From Solibacillus sp. FSL W7-1464 (GTDB lineage Bacteria > Bacillota > Bacilli > Bacillales_A > Planococcaceae): 64,000 nt of DNA. Position 1 is the first letter of the stretch; each line of letters begins with the position of its first letter. Under the pieces are notes generated by a model. It ran no database searches. It had not been told where the DNA came from and saw only the letters and a list, made by a program, of their open reading frames with translations. Below are positions 8,174 through 16,274 of this stretch, piece after piece. The stretch spans positions 1,837,001 through 1,901,000 of the forward strand of contig NZ_JBBORC010000001.1 in the NCBI RefSeq assembly GCF_038004425.1. The letters run 5' to 3'. Made by a program: the position numbers and the translations under genes.

Positions 8174-8694
8174 AAAAGTGGTTTACGATTATTTTCGTTG
8201 TATCTGTTATGTTGTTTATATGCTGGGAACTTGTTGGAACCATAAAGGAATCGCAAGAACATGTTCCAGTTCGAGTGGAAAATATGATGCAAGCCACAGA
8301 TTTTAAACTTCCAACGTTTGATGGGAAAAAAATTTCACTTCAAGAGCAACATGGGAAAATTGTTATTTTAAATTTTTGGGCTTCGTGGTGTGAGCCTTGC
8401 AGAATTGAAATGCCCCATTTTCAAACATTCTATGAAGAATATAATCAAGACATTGAAATTTTAGCTGTGAATGTTACAAGAAAAGACAAGATGAAAAATG
8501 TAGGAGCGTTTGTGGATGAGTATGATTTAACGTTTCCAATCTTACTAGACACATCTGGAGAGATTAGTACGATCTATGGTGCTTTTGCACTTCCAGCGAC
8601 AATTATAATTGACCGAGAAGGAAATATTGCTCGTGAAATCTTAGGCCCAATGGATGAAGCTTTATTACTTAAATATGTAGAACCCTTATTATAA
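8170..8694 (+). CDS. Membrane-anchored thioredoxin-like protein (ResA/TlpA type)
   Basis: A 174-residue extracytoplasmic thiol-disulfide protein: an N-terminal membrane anchor (residues 4-24) followed by a thioredoxin fold with the active site WCEPC (Cys74, Cys77), the same dipeptide as ResA of B. subtilis, and a cis-Pro in FALPATII. The start at 8170 is chosen because it overlaps the nosF stop (ATGA); an in-frame ATG 33 bases upstream lies within nosF. It probably keeps the NosL CxxC ligands reduced so they can bind copper. A strong terminator ends the operon. Confidence 0.85.
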   Translation: MKKWFTIIFVVSVMLFICWELVGTIKESQEHVPVRVENMMQATDFKLPTFDGKKISLQEQHGKIVILNFWASWCEPCRIEMPHFQTFYEEYNQDIEILAVNVTRKDKMKNVGAFVDEYDLTFPILLDTSGEISTIYGAFALPATIIIDREGNIAREILGPMDEALLLKYVEPLL

Positions 8695-8714
8695 GTAAAG
8701 ATCTAAATATATGG

Positions 8715-8760
8715 AAAGGATGTTTGAAAGAGTTATAAGTTTCAAACATCCTTTTATATT
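8715..8760 (+). terminator. Intrinsic terminator of the nos-like operon
   Basis: Perfect 15-bp stem AAAGGATGTTTGAAA / TTTCAAACATCCTTT with a 10-base loop, followed by a T-rich tail. Located 20 bases after the last stop codon. Confidence 0.92.
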
Positions 8761-8764
8761 TTGA

Positions 8765-9185
8765 TAAGTTTATTGGGCATTACATCTGGCACGTGTTGCA
8801 ATGGGAATGGCATAAAAATGTTTGTGTATATTAGTTTGATCGGAGCTGCCGTTGCTGCATTAATTTCGAATGGCTGAGCTGAACTGTTCTTAACGCCAAT
8901 TGTTTAGCGAAAAATGATTTTCCAGTTTATTTGGCGAGGGGTTATATTGATGGTACAACGAGCTAACCTTTTACCGTGAGTAACTTAGTCAATATCATAT
9001 CGGCAGACATGATTGGGGAATAGCTTTTTCTATCTGGCAACGGTCATTATAATTGTTGCGGGTTTAATTGCAGCACCAATTGGGGTAAAAATAAGCAAAA
9101 AGATGGACACAAAAGTATTACAAGGAATACTAGCTGTTCTAATAAAGCAACTGCTTTAAAGAAATGGATAGATTTTTTAAAATTA
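8765..9185 (+). pseudogene. Decayed TauE/SafE-family exporter
   Basis: Several frames carry pieces of a TauE-type permease. The clearest is IAAPIGVKISKKM followed by KVLQGILAVLI and, after a frameshift near 9142, ATALKKWIDFL. These match the C-terminus of the intact exporters at 3167 and 42169 ([21 protein letters not shown]). Upstream pieces such as VSNLVNIISADMIG match the middle of the family. Multiple stops and frameshifts make it non-functional. This stretch otherwise holds no gene. Confidence 0.75.
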
Positions 9186-9246
9186 TCCAAACTAAATAAT
9201 CAAATTATAATCTGATTAAATTATAATTCAAAATAGGGGGATATAT

Positions 9247-9636
9247 ATGGATTTTCATTTTACAGTAAATAGTGATAAATCAATTGATGAAGCGATTACA
9301 TCTATAGAACAAAATCTTAAAGAAAATAAGTTTGGGGTTCTTTGGCAACTTAACTTGACTGAAACTTTGCTGAAAAAAGGCGTAGACAGCTATAAAAAGC
9401 CTTACCGAATTCTAGAAGTTTGCAATCCATTAGAAGCGGCACGAGTAATAGAGCATAATCCTTTAGTGGGTTACTTCTTACCTTGTAAAATTACCGTTTA
9501 TGAAGAAGAAGGAAAAACCAAAATTGGACTTCCTAAACCAACTGCTATGATAGGTTTATTAAATGATACTGAATTAATTGCAATAGCAGAAAAAATTGAA
9601 AAAATCCTCATAGATGTATTAGAAAAAAGTAAATAA
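9247..9636 (+). CDS. DUF302 family protein
   Basis: A 129-residue cytoplasmic protein of the DUF302 family, recognisable from FHFTVNSDKSIDEAI at the start, the ILEVCNP segment near residue 58, and the P-G-hydrophobic block near the end. The family fold is known but its biochemical role is not. Strong RBS (AGGGGG) 8 bases before ATG and its own terminator indicate a single-gene unit. DUF302 genes often travel with sulfur or metal stress genes, which fits here, but no function is claimed. Confidence 0.8.
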   Translation: MDFHFTVNSDKSIDEAITSIEQNLKENKFGVLWQLNLTETLLKKGVDSYKKPYRILEVCNPLEAARVIEHNPLVGYFLPCKITVYEEEGKTKIGLPKPTAMIGLLNDTELIAIAEKIEKILIDVLEKSK

Positions 9637-9647
9637 TGAATTACCGG

Positions 9648-9684
9648 ACAAGAATGTATGAAATAATGCATTCTTGTTTTTTCA
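9648..9684 (+). terminator. Terminator of DUF302 gene
   Basis: Stem ACAAGAATG / CATTCTTGT with a 12-base loop followed by TTTTT. Confidence 0.85.
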
Positions 9685-9756
9685 TTTTATTTAAGGATTA
9701 CGGGTAATACTTATACAAGAATCACACCTAGGACTATCAATTGAATAATATTCTTT

Positions 9757-9802
9757 TTAAAAAAGGACAAAACATATTAGTCACTAAACTATGTTTTGTC
9801 CT
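9757..9802 (-). terminator. Terminator of cydDC
   Basis: 13-bp perfect stem AGGACAAAACATA / TATGTTTTGTCCT; on the minus strand it is followed by TTTTTT. Lies 65 bases beyond the cydC stop. Confidence 0.8.
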
Positions 9803-9866
9803 AAAATTTGTTTATTTTGGTAGGTACAAATAATAGCTAAGATCTTGCTTTTACTGATTATCCAAA

Positions 9867-11543
9867 CTACCTATTGTTGAATTGTTTTTGGTACATGGCG
9901 AAGTAAAGCCCCTGCTGACTGATTAACTCCGCATGTTTTCCTGCTTCGACTAATCTTCCGTTTTGCATGACAAAAATACAATCGAACTTGTCTAACTCTA
10001 TTAACTTATGTGTCACGAGTATAAGTATCTTATTTGTTGATTCATTTAACAACGTTTGAAACAATTTTCTTTCTGTTTGAATATCTAAACTTGTAAATGG
10101 CTCATCTAAAACCAAAAGCGGGCTATCTTTTAATAAAAAACGAGCAAAAGCTAGACGTTGCTTTTCACCACCGGATAAATTCTCGCCTTTTTCATATACA
10201 ACATCCTCTAGTTTTTTGAAGAGACAAGCTTTATTCAATATGAGTTGCATTTTTTCACGTGTTGCCTCTGGTTTCGCTAGTTGTAAGTTTGTCTCTATGG
10301 TTCCAGAAAAAAAATGGTTGTGCTGTAGCATTATACTTAATTGTTTATAAATTGAGTCAGTATCAAAGCTTGATAAAGGGTACATATCAAATAAAATTTC
10401 CCCGTTACTTGGTTCAAATTCATTCATCAATAACTGTAATATTGTTGACTTACCAGATCCACTTGGACCTATAATGGCAATCTTTTGACCGGATTGTACC
10501 GATAAGTTTATGTCTTCAATTGCTGGTCGTTCTATATTTGGATAAACATAGGAAACATGATTAAAATGAATTGAATGGATATTGTCTCTAAGTAAAATAC
10601 CGTTCTGCTTCTCGATTGTTGGTGAGATTTCATTAAGCTCCTGCATGGCCTTTTTTGTATGTCTCACATAGTTAGGAGCCATTGCGAGGGGAATTGCAGA
10701 CTCAAAAACCGTTAAAGAAACAAGAACAATCATCGCTAAATAAACTCCATCTAGTTGCTTCGTTGAAGTTAAATAAGCACCAATGAACAGAATCAAAAAG
10801 GTCGTAAATAGGGCAACAAGTTGATTCCCTAAAAATGCTGATTGTTCTTGATCCAATTCTTTTTGTTTTGCTTTTGCGAACTGCTTATTCCACTGTAATA
10901 AAGTTTGTTTTTTAGCTTCTAGCTGATTATGCAAGACTAAATCACGATAACCATAAAAATATTCCGTACCCTCTATTGTCATCATTTTTTTATCTTCAGT
11001 TGCTGTTTTATGCGGAATACGGAGTAATATATACGGCACGATAAGACTTGTTAAAACAATGCCTAATAGTAAACAAAGCGCAATCCAAGTTGAAAAGAAA
11101 AGCATAAATAAACATGTTGTAAAAAAGACAATGCCTGTCACAAACGGTGGGTATAATACACGTAAAAAAAAATTTTGTACAGTCTCCACATTTGTTGTAA
11201 CTCTGGTTAGTAAATCACCACTTTTATAAGTGTTTAATAAATGCGCTTTAGGTAGCAGTTTATTAAAAAATAGCATTCGAATTTTACTGATGAAACGAAA
11301 TGTTACACGATGTGTAATCAAGCGCTCGGTGTATTTACTAATTGATTTTGTTACACCAAATAGTTTTAAAAAGGCGGTTAGGATTAAAATGATATAAAAG
11401 GGTGGTAATAGCGCGGCTTTAGAAATAAGAAGCCCACTTTGTGCAAAAAGCGCAACTGCTGTTAAACCACCAATTGTTCCACATAACAGTGCTAGTAACA
11501 CATCTTTCTTATCTGTCCAAATGAACTCAACTAATGATTTCAT
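9867..11543 (-). CDS. cydC: CydC, ABC exporter subunit for cytochrome bd assembly
   Basis: A 558-residue half-transporter: six membrane segments in the first 300 residues, then an ATPase domain with Walker A GPSGSGKST, signature LSGGEKQR and Walker B PLLVLDEPF. With CydD it forms the heterodimer needed for cytochrome bd maturation; proposed cargo is cysteine/glutathione or heme. It starts inside the cydD 3' end (17-base overlap) with RBS GGGAGGA. The facing operon encodes the oxidase itself, supporting CydC over a generic exporter. Confidence 0.9.
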   Translation of the reverse strand: MKSLVEFIWTDKKDVLLALLCGTIGGLTAVALFAQSGLLISKAALLPPFYIILILTAFLKLFGVTKSISKYTERLITHRVTFRFISKIRMLFFNKLLPKAHLLNTYKSGDLLTRVTTNVETVQNFFLRVLYPPFVTGIVFFTTCLFMLFFSTWIALCLLLGIVLTSLIVPYILLRIPHKTATEDKKMMTIEGTEYFYGYRDLVLHNQLEAKKQTLLQWNKQFAKAKQKELDQEQSAFLGNQLVALFTTFLILFIGAYLTSTKQLDGVYLAMIVLVSLTVFESAIPLAMAPNYVRHTKKAMQELNEISPTIEKQNGILLRDNIHSIHFNHVSYVYPNIERPAIEDINLSVQSGQKIAIIGPSGSGKSTILQLLMNEFEPSNGEILFDMYPLSSFDTDSIYKQLSIMLQHNHFFSGTIETNLQLAKPEATREKMQLILNKACLFKKLEDVVYEKGENLSGGEKQRLAFARFLLKDSPLLVLDEPFTSLDIQTERKLFQTLLNESTNKILILVTHKLIELDKFDCIFVMQNGRLVEAGKHAELISQQGLYFAMYQKQFNNR

Positions 11544-13242
11544 CGATAAATCCTCCCTTCATCATCTTTTGATAAAATGGATGTTGGACTAGTTCACCTT
11601 GTGTACCATAAGCAGCAATTTGTCCGTTTTCAACGATATAGATAACATCTGCAAAGCGAATACTTTTATATTGATGTGCGGCAATAATGACGGTTGCAAA
11701 TTCACTTAATACTTGAATGGAATGTGTTAATAGTTGTTCTGTTAACACATCAAGTCCAGCTGTTGGTTCATCAAAAAATACAATGTGTCCCTTTTTTAAA
11801 AAGGCACGCGCAATGGCAACGCGTTGCTTTTCACCACCTGATAAGCCAAGTCCCCCTTCGCCAAGCGCAATGTCCAATCCTTGTGGAATCATTGAGAGCC
11901 AGTCCATAAGTTGGGCATCCTTCAATGCTCTTAAAATTTCTGCGTCACTATACGGCAGCCCCATACAAATATTGTCTCGCAACGTACCAGAGAATATATA
12001 AGGATGTTGTGAAATGTAGCTTACCTGAGCATACCAGTCCGATTCCTTATAGATTGCACGCGGCTGATCATTTAACATAACGGAACCTTGGTCAATTTCA
12101 ATCAAACTTGAAAGCATATTTAAAATTGTACTTTTCCCATGTCCAGTTTGACCGATGAAAGCAACGGTTTTTCTAGGAGATATTGTACAAGATATAGGTC
12201 CAATGGTCGTCCCGTTTGCATAGCTGTAAACGGCTTGATTTAATGCTATTTTGGGCTGCGTTGGTAAGCTATTGGTACCCCATTGAACAGGGGCTGTTTT
12301 TTCAGTAAGTTGCTGTTCGATTAAATTTGCCGCACCAAGGCTTCCTCGTCCTGTATGAAAGGCACTGCCTAATTCCTTCAATGAATTATAATACTCAGGT
12401 GCAAGTGTCAAAATGAAAAAGGCTGGTGCAAATGCGAGTGTTTGAAAGACAATCATTTGAAAGCCAATCTCGAGTGCAATTAAGCCAATACCTAATGTGG
12501 CAATTAGTTCAATAAATAATGTCGATGCAAACGCAATTTTTAATACGCTTAATGTACGTTTCATAAAGCCTTCATTACTGGTAGCTAGCACTTGTTCCTG
12601 TTGTTTACTTTGTCCAAATAATCGGATGGTTTGCAGGCCCTGTAGTAAATCGAGAAATTTCCCTGAAAAACGATTTAAAGCCTCTAGTTGTTCTTCTGAT
12701 TTTTTCTTTGTTTGCATGCCAATAATAATATACGTAATCGGCACAAACGGGGCAGTAATGAGCATAATCCAACCACTATTAGGATGAATATAAAAGACAG
12801 TGGCTAATATCATTATTGGCACAATGATTGTTTTAATTACTTGCGGAATGTATTCACGATAATAGCTTTCTAATTGTTCAACTGTATCCACAAAAAGTGT
12901 CACTCTTTCACCAGTTTTATGTTGAATGTGCTTCTCTAAAGAAGATTCAGACCACTTCGCTAAAAGCTCATGTCGAACAGCTATTTTCACGCTCGCTGCA
13001 AATATGCCACCGATTTTGCCAATCCCAAATTGAGAAAGCAATCTTCCGATCATTGATAAAAATAAGTAACCAAAAGACGGAAACGTATCCTGGAACGGTA
13101 CGTGTTCGATAAACACGTCATTAACAATTGTTACAATGCTTAAGGCTTGTAATATGATACTTGCGCCAGTTATCCCGGAAATAAGAATGAGAAGTAATAA
13201 TAGCAACTTATTTTTATTTGTAAGTTGTTGTAAAAAATGCAT
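11527..13242 (-). CDS. cydD: CydD, ABC exporter subunit for cytochrome bd assembly
   Basis: A 571-residue half-transporter with six N-terminal membrane segments and a nucleotide-binding domain with Walker A GQTGHGKST, signature LSGGEKQR and Walker B IVFFDEPTAGLD. First gene of the two-gene minus-strand operon; RBS AAAGGAG. The membrane domain differs from that of CydC, as expected for the heterodimer. Divergent from cydA with about 340 bases between, so one control region may serve both directions. Confidence 0.9.
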   Translation of the reverse strand: MHFLQQLTNKNKLLLLLLILISGITGASIILQALSIVTIVNDVFIEHVPFQDTFPSFGYLFLSMIGRLLSQFGIGKIGGIFAASVKIAVRHELLAKWSESSLEKHIQHKTGERVTLFVDTVEQLESYYREYIPQVIKTIIVPIMILATVFYIHPNSGWIMLITAPFVPITYIIIGMQTKKKSEEQLEALNRFSGKFLDLLQGLQTIRLFGQSKQQEQVLATSNEGFMKRTLSVLKIAFASTLFIELIATLGIGLIALEIGFQMIVFQTLAFAPAFFILTLAPEYYNSLKELGSAFHTGRGSLGAANLIEQQLTEKTAPVQWGTNSLPTQPKIALNQAVYSYANGTTIGPISCTISPRKTVAFIGQTGHGKSTILNMLSSLIEIDQGSVMLNDQPRAIYKESDWYAQVSYISQHPYIFSGTLRDNICMGLPYSDAEILRALKDAQLMDWLSMIPQGLDIALGEGGLGLSGGEKQRVAIARAFLKKGHIVFFDEPTAGLDVLTEQLLTHSIQVLSEFATVIIAAHQYKSIRFADVIYIVENGQIAAYGTQGELVQHPFYQKMMKGGFIDEIIS

Positions 13243-13580
13243 AAGATTCGCTCCTTTCGCACATCAGCTATTTATACGAATACTAAAACAGGCGAAGTAG
13301 AATATTTACTAGTGTTACGTGATTAGGATAAATTTAAACGCGTACAATAAGCGGGAATTATGAAAAAGAAGATTCGAACATTAATCGAAGCATCTCACCG
13401 TTTTATAATGAAAAACCTTTTAAATTTGCACTAGAAGAAAATTAAATTGATTAAATATTCTATACGAGGTGAATAACTATGCCTAAGAAAAAAGCAATAT
13501 TTGTGACGAGCTCTCGTTATCAACCATCGTAATGATTTATGTTATAACCGCAATTTTTTTGGATGTTAGGAGGAATTGAG
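13243..13580. other. cydD-cydA divergent intergenic region
   Basis: 338 bases. Besides presumed promoters it holds two coding-like scraps: a frame ending FYNEKPFKFALEEN before TAA near 13445, which looks like the end of a lost gene, and a 17-codon ORF (13479-13532) with a plausible RBS. Neither is recognisable. No clear Rex, FNR or ResD site was identified by eye. Confidence 0.4.
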
Positions 13581-14921
13581 ATGGAAGGCTCCTCGGTATT
13601 TTGGAGTAGGGCATTAACAGAATTAACTTTATCATTCCATATTATCTATGCAACGCTTGGTGTTGGAGTACCGCTAATGATTTTGATTGCACAATATGTC
13701 GGTTATAAAAAGAATGATATACATTACACGTTAATGGCACGGAGGTGGGCAAGGGGATATACGATTACTGTTGCTGTAGGTGTTGTAACAGGAACCATCA
13801 TCGGCTTGCAATTATCATTATTATGGCCACAATTTATGGAACTTGCTGGAAAGGTTATTGCACTCCCATTATTTATGGAGACCTTTGCCTTTTTCTTTGA
13901 AGCTATTTTCTTAGGCATATATTTATATACATGGGATCGCTTTAAAAATCCAAAGCATCATATGCTATTACTCATTCCAGTAGCGCTGGGTTCAGCAATG
14001 TCTGCCATATTTATTACAATTGTAAATGCATTTATGAACTCACCTCGGGGCTTTGACATAGTCAATGGCGAATTGATTAATATTCAACCACTATTAGCAA
14101 TGTTTACCCCCGCAATGCCTACTAAAATTGCACATGTATTAGTTTCTGGTTTTATGACGGTAGCCTTCGTATTAGCTGCAATTGCTGCTTACAAATTATT
14201 AAAAGGTGAAAACGAAATTTATCATAAAAAAGCCTTATCATTACTCATGAAGCTTGGTATTATTTTTTCGCTTGCTACAGCATTGGTAGGTGATTTTTCG
14301 GCCAAGTATTTAGCAGAATATCAGCCTGAGAAATTAGCGGCAGCGGAATGGCATTTTGAAACGACAGAAGGAGCGGATTTAATATTTTTCGGTATATTAG
14401 ATGAAGAAGATGTAAAATATCAAATTCGCATTCCCAAATTACTAAGCTTTTTAGCATTTAGTAATTTTAAATCGGAAGTGATCGGTTTGGAAGAATATCC
14501 GGAGGAAGATCGGCCTCCACTGTATATTCACTATTTCTTCGATACAATGGTTACCATTGGAGTTTTACTGATTCTTTTATCCCTTGCTTTTGTTATTGGT
14601 AGATGGGGGAAATGGAAATGGATCCATTCCCGTTTGTTTAGATGGTTGATTGTACTAAGTGGACCTTTATCAATAATTGCTATTGAAGCAGGGTGGTGGC
14701 TTGCCGAACAAGGACGTCAACCATGGATTTTATACGGTATTATGCGTACTGAAGAAGGCGCGACAACAGCAACAGGCGTCGAATGGTTATTTATTGTTTT
14801 TGCGATTGTTTATTTAATTTTAGGAATAGGCAGTATTGTGGTATTAAATCGTATGTTTAAAAATAATCCTGCAGAGAAAGAATTGGCTGCACGTAAAGGT
14901 GGTGCAAAGTCATGGACATAG
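13581..14921 (+). CDS. cydA: Cytochrome bd oxidase subunit I
   Basis: A 446-residue membrane protein that oxidises menaquinol and reduces O2. Heme ligands His20 and His185, the paired acidic residues Glu100 and Glu107 in METFAFFFEAIF, and the GRQPW signature near residue 385 are visible. The short Q-loop form is typical of Bacillales. The start at 13581 is chosen over ATG 13563 because AGGAGG lies 6-8 bases before it. It overlaps cydB by 10 bases. bd oxidases resist sulfide, cyanide and NO, which suits the neighbouring sulfur genes. Confidence 0.94.
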   Translation: MEGSSVFWSRALTELTLSFHIIYATLGVGVPLMILIAQYVGYKKNDIHYTLMARRWARGYTITVAVGVVTGTIIGLQLSLLWPQFMELAGKVIALPLFMETFAFFFEAIFLGIYLYTWDRFKNPKHHMLLLIPVALGSAMSAIFITIVNAFMNSPRGFDIVNGELINIQPLLAMFTPAMPTKIAHVLVSGFMTVAFVLAAIAAYKLLKGENEIYHKKALSLLMKLGIIFSLATALVGDFSAKYLAEYQPEKLAAAEWHFETTEGADLIFFGILDEEDVKYQIRIPKLLSFLAFSNFKSEVIGLEEYPEEDRPPLYIHYFFDTMVTIGVLLILLSLAFVIGRWGKWKWIHSRLFRWLIVLSGPLSIIAIEAGWWLAEQGRQPWILYGIMRTEEGATTATGVEWLFIVFAIVYLILGIGSIVVLNRMFKNNPAEKELAARKGGAKSWT

Positions 14922-15940
14922 AAATTTTAGGGATTTCTGTACTATGGATTTTTCTATTTGGATATGTAATTATCGCTTCCATAGATTTTGGTGCGGGATT
15001 TTTCAATGCTTACAGTTTAATCACGAAGAAAAACCATATTCTCTCTAAAGTTATTAAACGTTATTTATCCCCCGTATGGGAAATTACCAATGTATTTTTA
15101 GTATTTTTCTTTGTCGGAATCGTTGGGTTCTTCCCACAAACAGCTTACTATTATGGGACTATTCTATTAGTACCTGCATCCGTTGCGCTTATTTTACTGG
15201 CGATACGAGGAAGTTATTATGCGTTTGAATCCTACAGCACTTTACGTGGACATAAAGGCTATGCATTTGCTTATGGAATCGCCGGTCTTTTCATCCCTGC
15301 AGCCTTTTCGGTTATTTTAACGATTTCTGAGGGAGGCTTTGTGACGATCCAAGATGCAGGTCCTAAATTAGATTATCCTGCATTATTCACTAGTACATTA
15401 TCTTGGTCGATTGTCGCGTTAAGTGTTACAGCAGTACTCTATATATCAGCAGTATTTTTAACGTGGTATGCCAAAAAAGCAGGGGACTCAGATGCAAGCG
15501 ATTTAATGCGTAAATATGCACTTATTTGGGGGATTCCATTAATTGTTAGTGCCATTGGTATTATTCTTGAATTTAAAGCTGAAAAACACTGGCATTATGA
15601 AAATATGTTAGATATATCTTGGTTATTTATTATTTCAGGTACTCTCTTCTTAGCAACGTATTGGCTTTTATGGAGAAAAGCGAAATACGGCTTAGCCGTC
15701 ATTTTGTTAATACTACAATTTGCGGCTGCATTTTTTGCATATGGATTTTCGCATTATCCATATTTGTTGTATCCGCATTTAACCATTCATGATAGTTTTA
15801 CAAATCAAGCCATGGCAATTTCACTTGTTGTTGTCTTCATTGCAGGGTTATGTTTGTTAATCCCTTCACTATATTTAGTTTTCAAGCTTTTTATTTTTAA
15901 TAAAGGCTATCTTTCAGGTGATGATGAAACGCATGTATGA
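14912..15940 (+). CDS. cydB: Cytochrome bd oxidase subunit II
   Basis: A 342-residue polytopic protein (eight or more membrane segments) of the CydB family; the opening VLWIFLFGYVIIASIDFGAG is characteristic. It pairs with CydA as the structural half of the oxidase. The ATG lies within the last codons of cydA, so translation is coupled. It is followed after 12 bases by the small subunit gene cydS. Confidence 0.94.
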   Translation: MDIEILGISVLWIFLFGYVIIASIDFGAGFFNAYSLITKKNHILSKVIKRYLSPVWEITNVFLVFFFVGIVGFFPQTAYYYGTILLVPASVALILLAIRGSYYAFESYSTLRGHKGYAFAYGIAGLFIPAAFSVILTISEGGFVTIQDAGPKLDYPALFTSTLSWSIVALSVTAVLYISAVFLTWYAKKAGDSDASDLMRKYALIWGIPLIVSAIGIILEFKAEKHWHYENMLDISWLFIISGTLFLATYWLLWRKAKYGLAVILLILQFAAAFFAYGFSHYPYLLYPHLTIHDSFTNQAMAISLVVVFIAGLCLLIPSLYLVFKLFIFNKGYLSGDDETHV

Positions 15941-15952
15941 GGAGATGTGGAA

Positions 15953-16045
15953 ATGGAAGCATTTTTAATAACTTATGCACCGATTATTGTTGTGATCATA
16001 TCCGTTTTTGCTGCATTTTTCGTTGCAGCAAAAACGGAGTTATAA
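15953..16045 (+). CDS. cydS: CydS, small third subunit of cytochrome bd
   Basis: A 30-codon gene beginning MEAFLITYAP and forming a single membrane helix (roughly residues 8-25) with a short polar end KTEL. It matches the Geobacillus bd-oxidase CydS pattern (xxFLIxYAPxxVV). CydS occupies the groove near heme b558 of CydA and stabilises the oxidase. RBS GAGGAG is 8 bases before ATG, and the gene is 12 bases after cydB, exactly where CydS or CydX subunits are found. Its 3' half lies in a perfect inverted repeat. Confidence 0.88.
   Translation: MEAFLITYAPIIVVIISVFAAFFVAAKTEL
16001..16038 (+). repeat. 15-bp perfect inverted repeat inside cydS
   Basis: TCCGTTTTTGCTGCA and TGCAGCAAAAACGGA surround the 8-base loop TTTTTCGT, all within the cydS coding sequence and ending 7 bases before the end of its stop codon. 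No U-tract follows. It could protect the 3' end of the cydABS transcript. Confidence 0.8.
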
Positions 16046-16207
16046 AGTACCTAACTGGAGGATTGAATCCTTTGTTTAGGAAAATATGTCGTTTTCATGT
16101 GTTAAGTTGTTAGTCAAGTATTGTATAAATTTTTAATAAAGGTGAATTATTAATGTAAAGGAGCATTCCTGTTAGAAAGATTTTCGGGGACTTGAAAATA
16201 AAAAAGC

Positions 16208-16263
16208 CCTCTTGTATGATGCTTGAGTGTCAACGGTCATTGACTCATACATCTACAGAGAGG
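16208..16263 (+). other. Structured 5' region of the IS110-type element
   Basis: CCTCT pairs with AGAGG (16259-16263) and TGTATGA pairs with TCATACA (16245-16251), enclosing a further small GTCAA / TTGAC stem. It lies immediately before the transposase start. IS110-family elements encode a structured bridge RNA in a noncoding end, so this hairpin is a candidate part of it. Confidence 0.45.
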
Positions 16264-16274
16264 ACTCCATTCCA

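Noticed and set aside
13479-13532. 17-codon ORF before cydA with a plausible RBS
   Set aside because: Too short, unrecognised, and next to other gene scraps; not listed as a gene.
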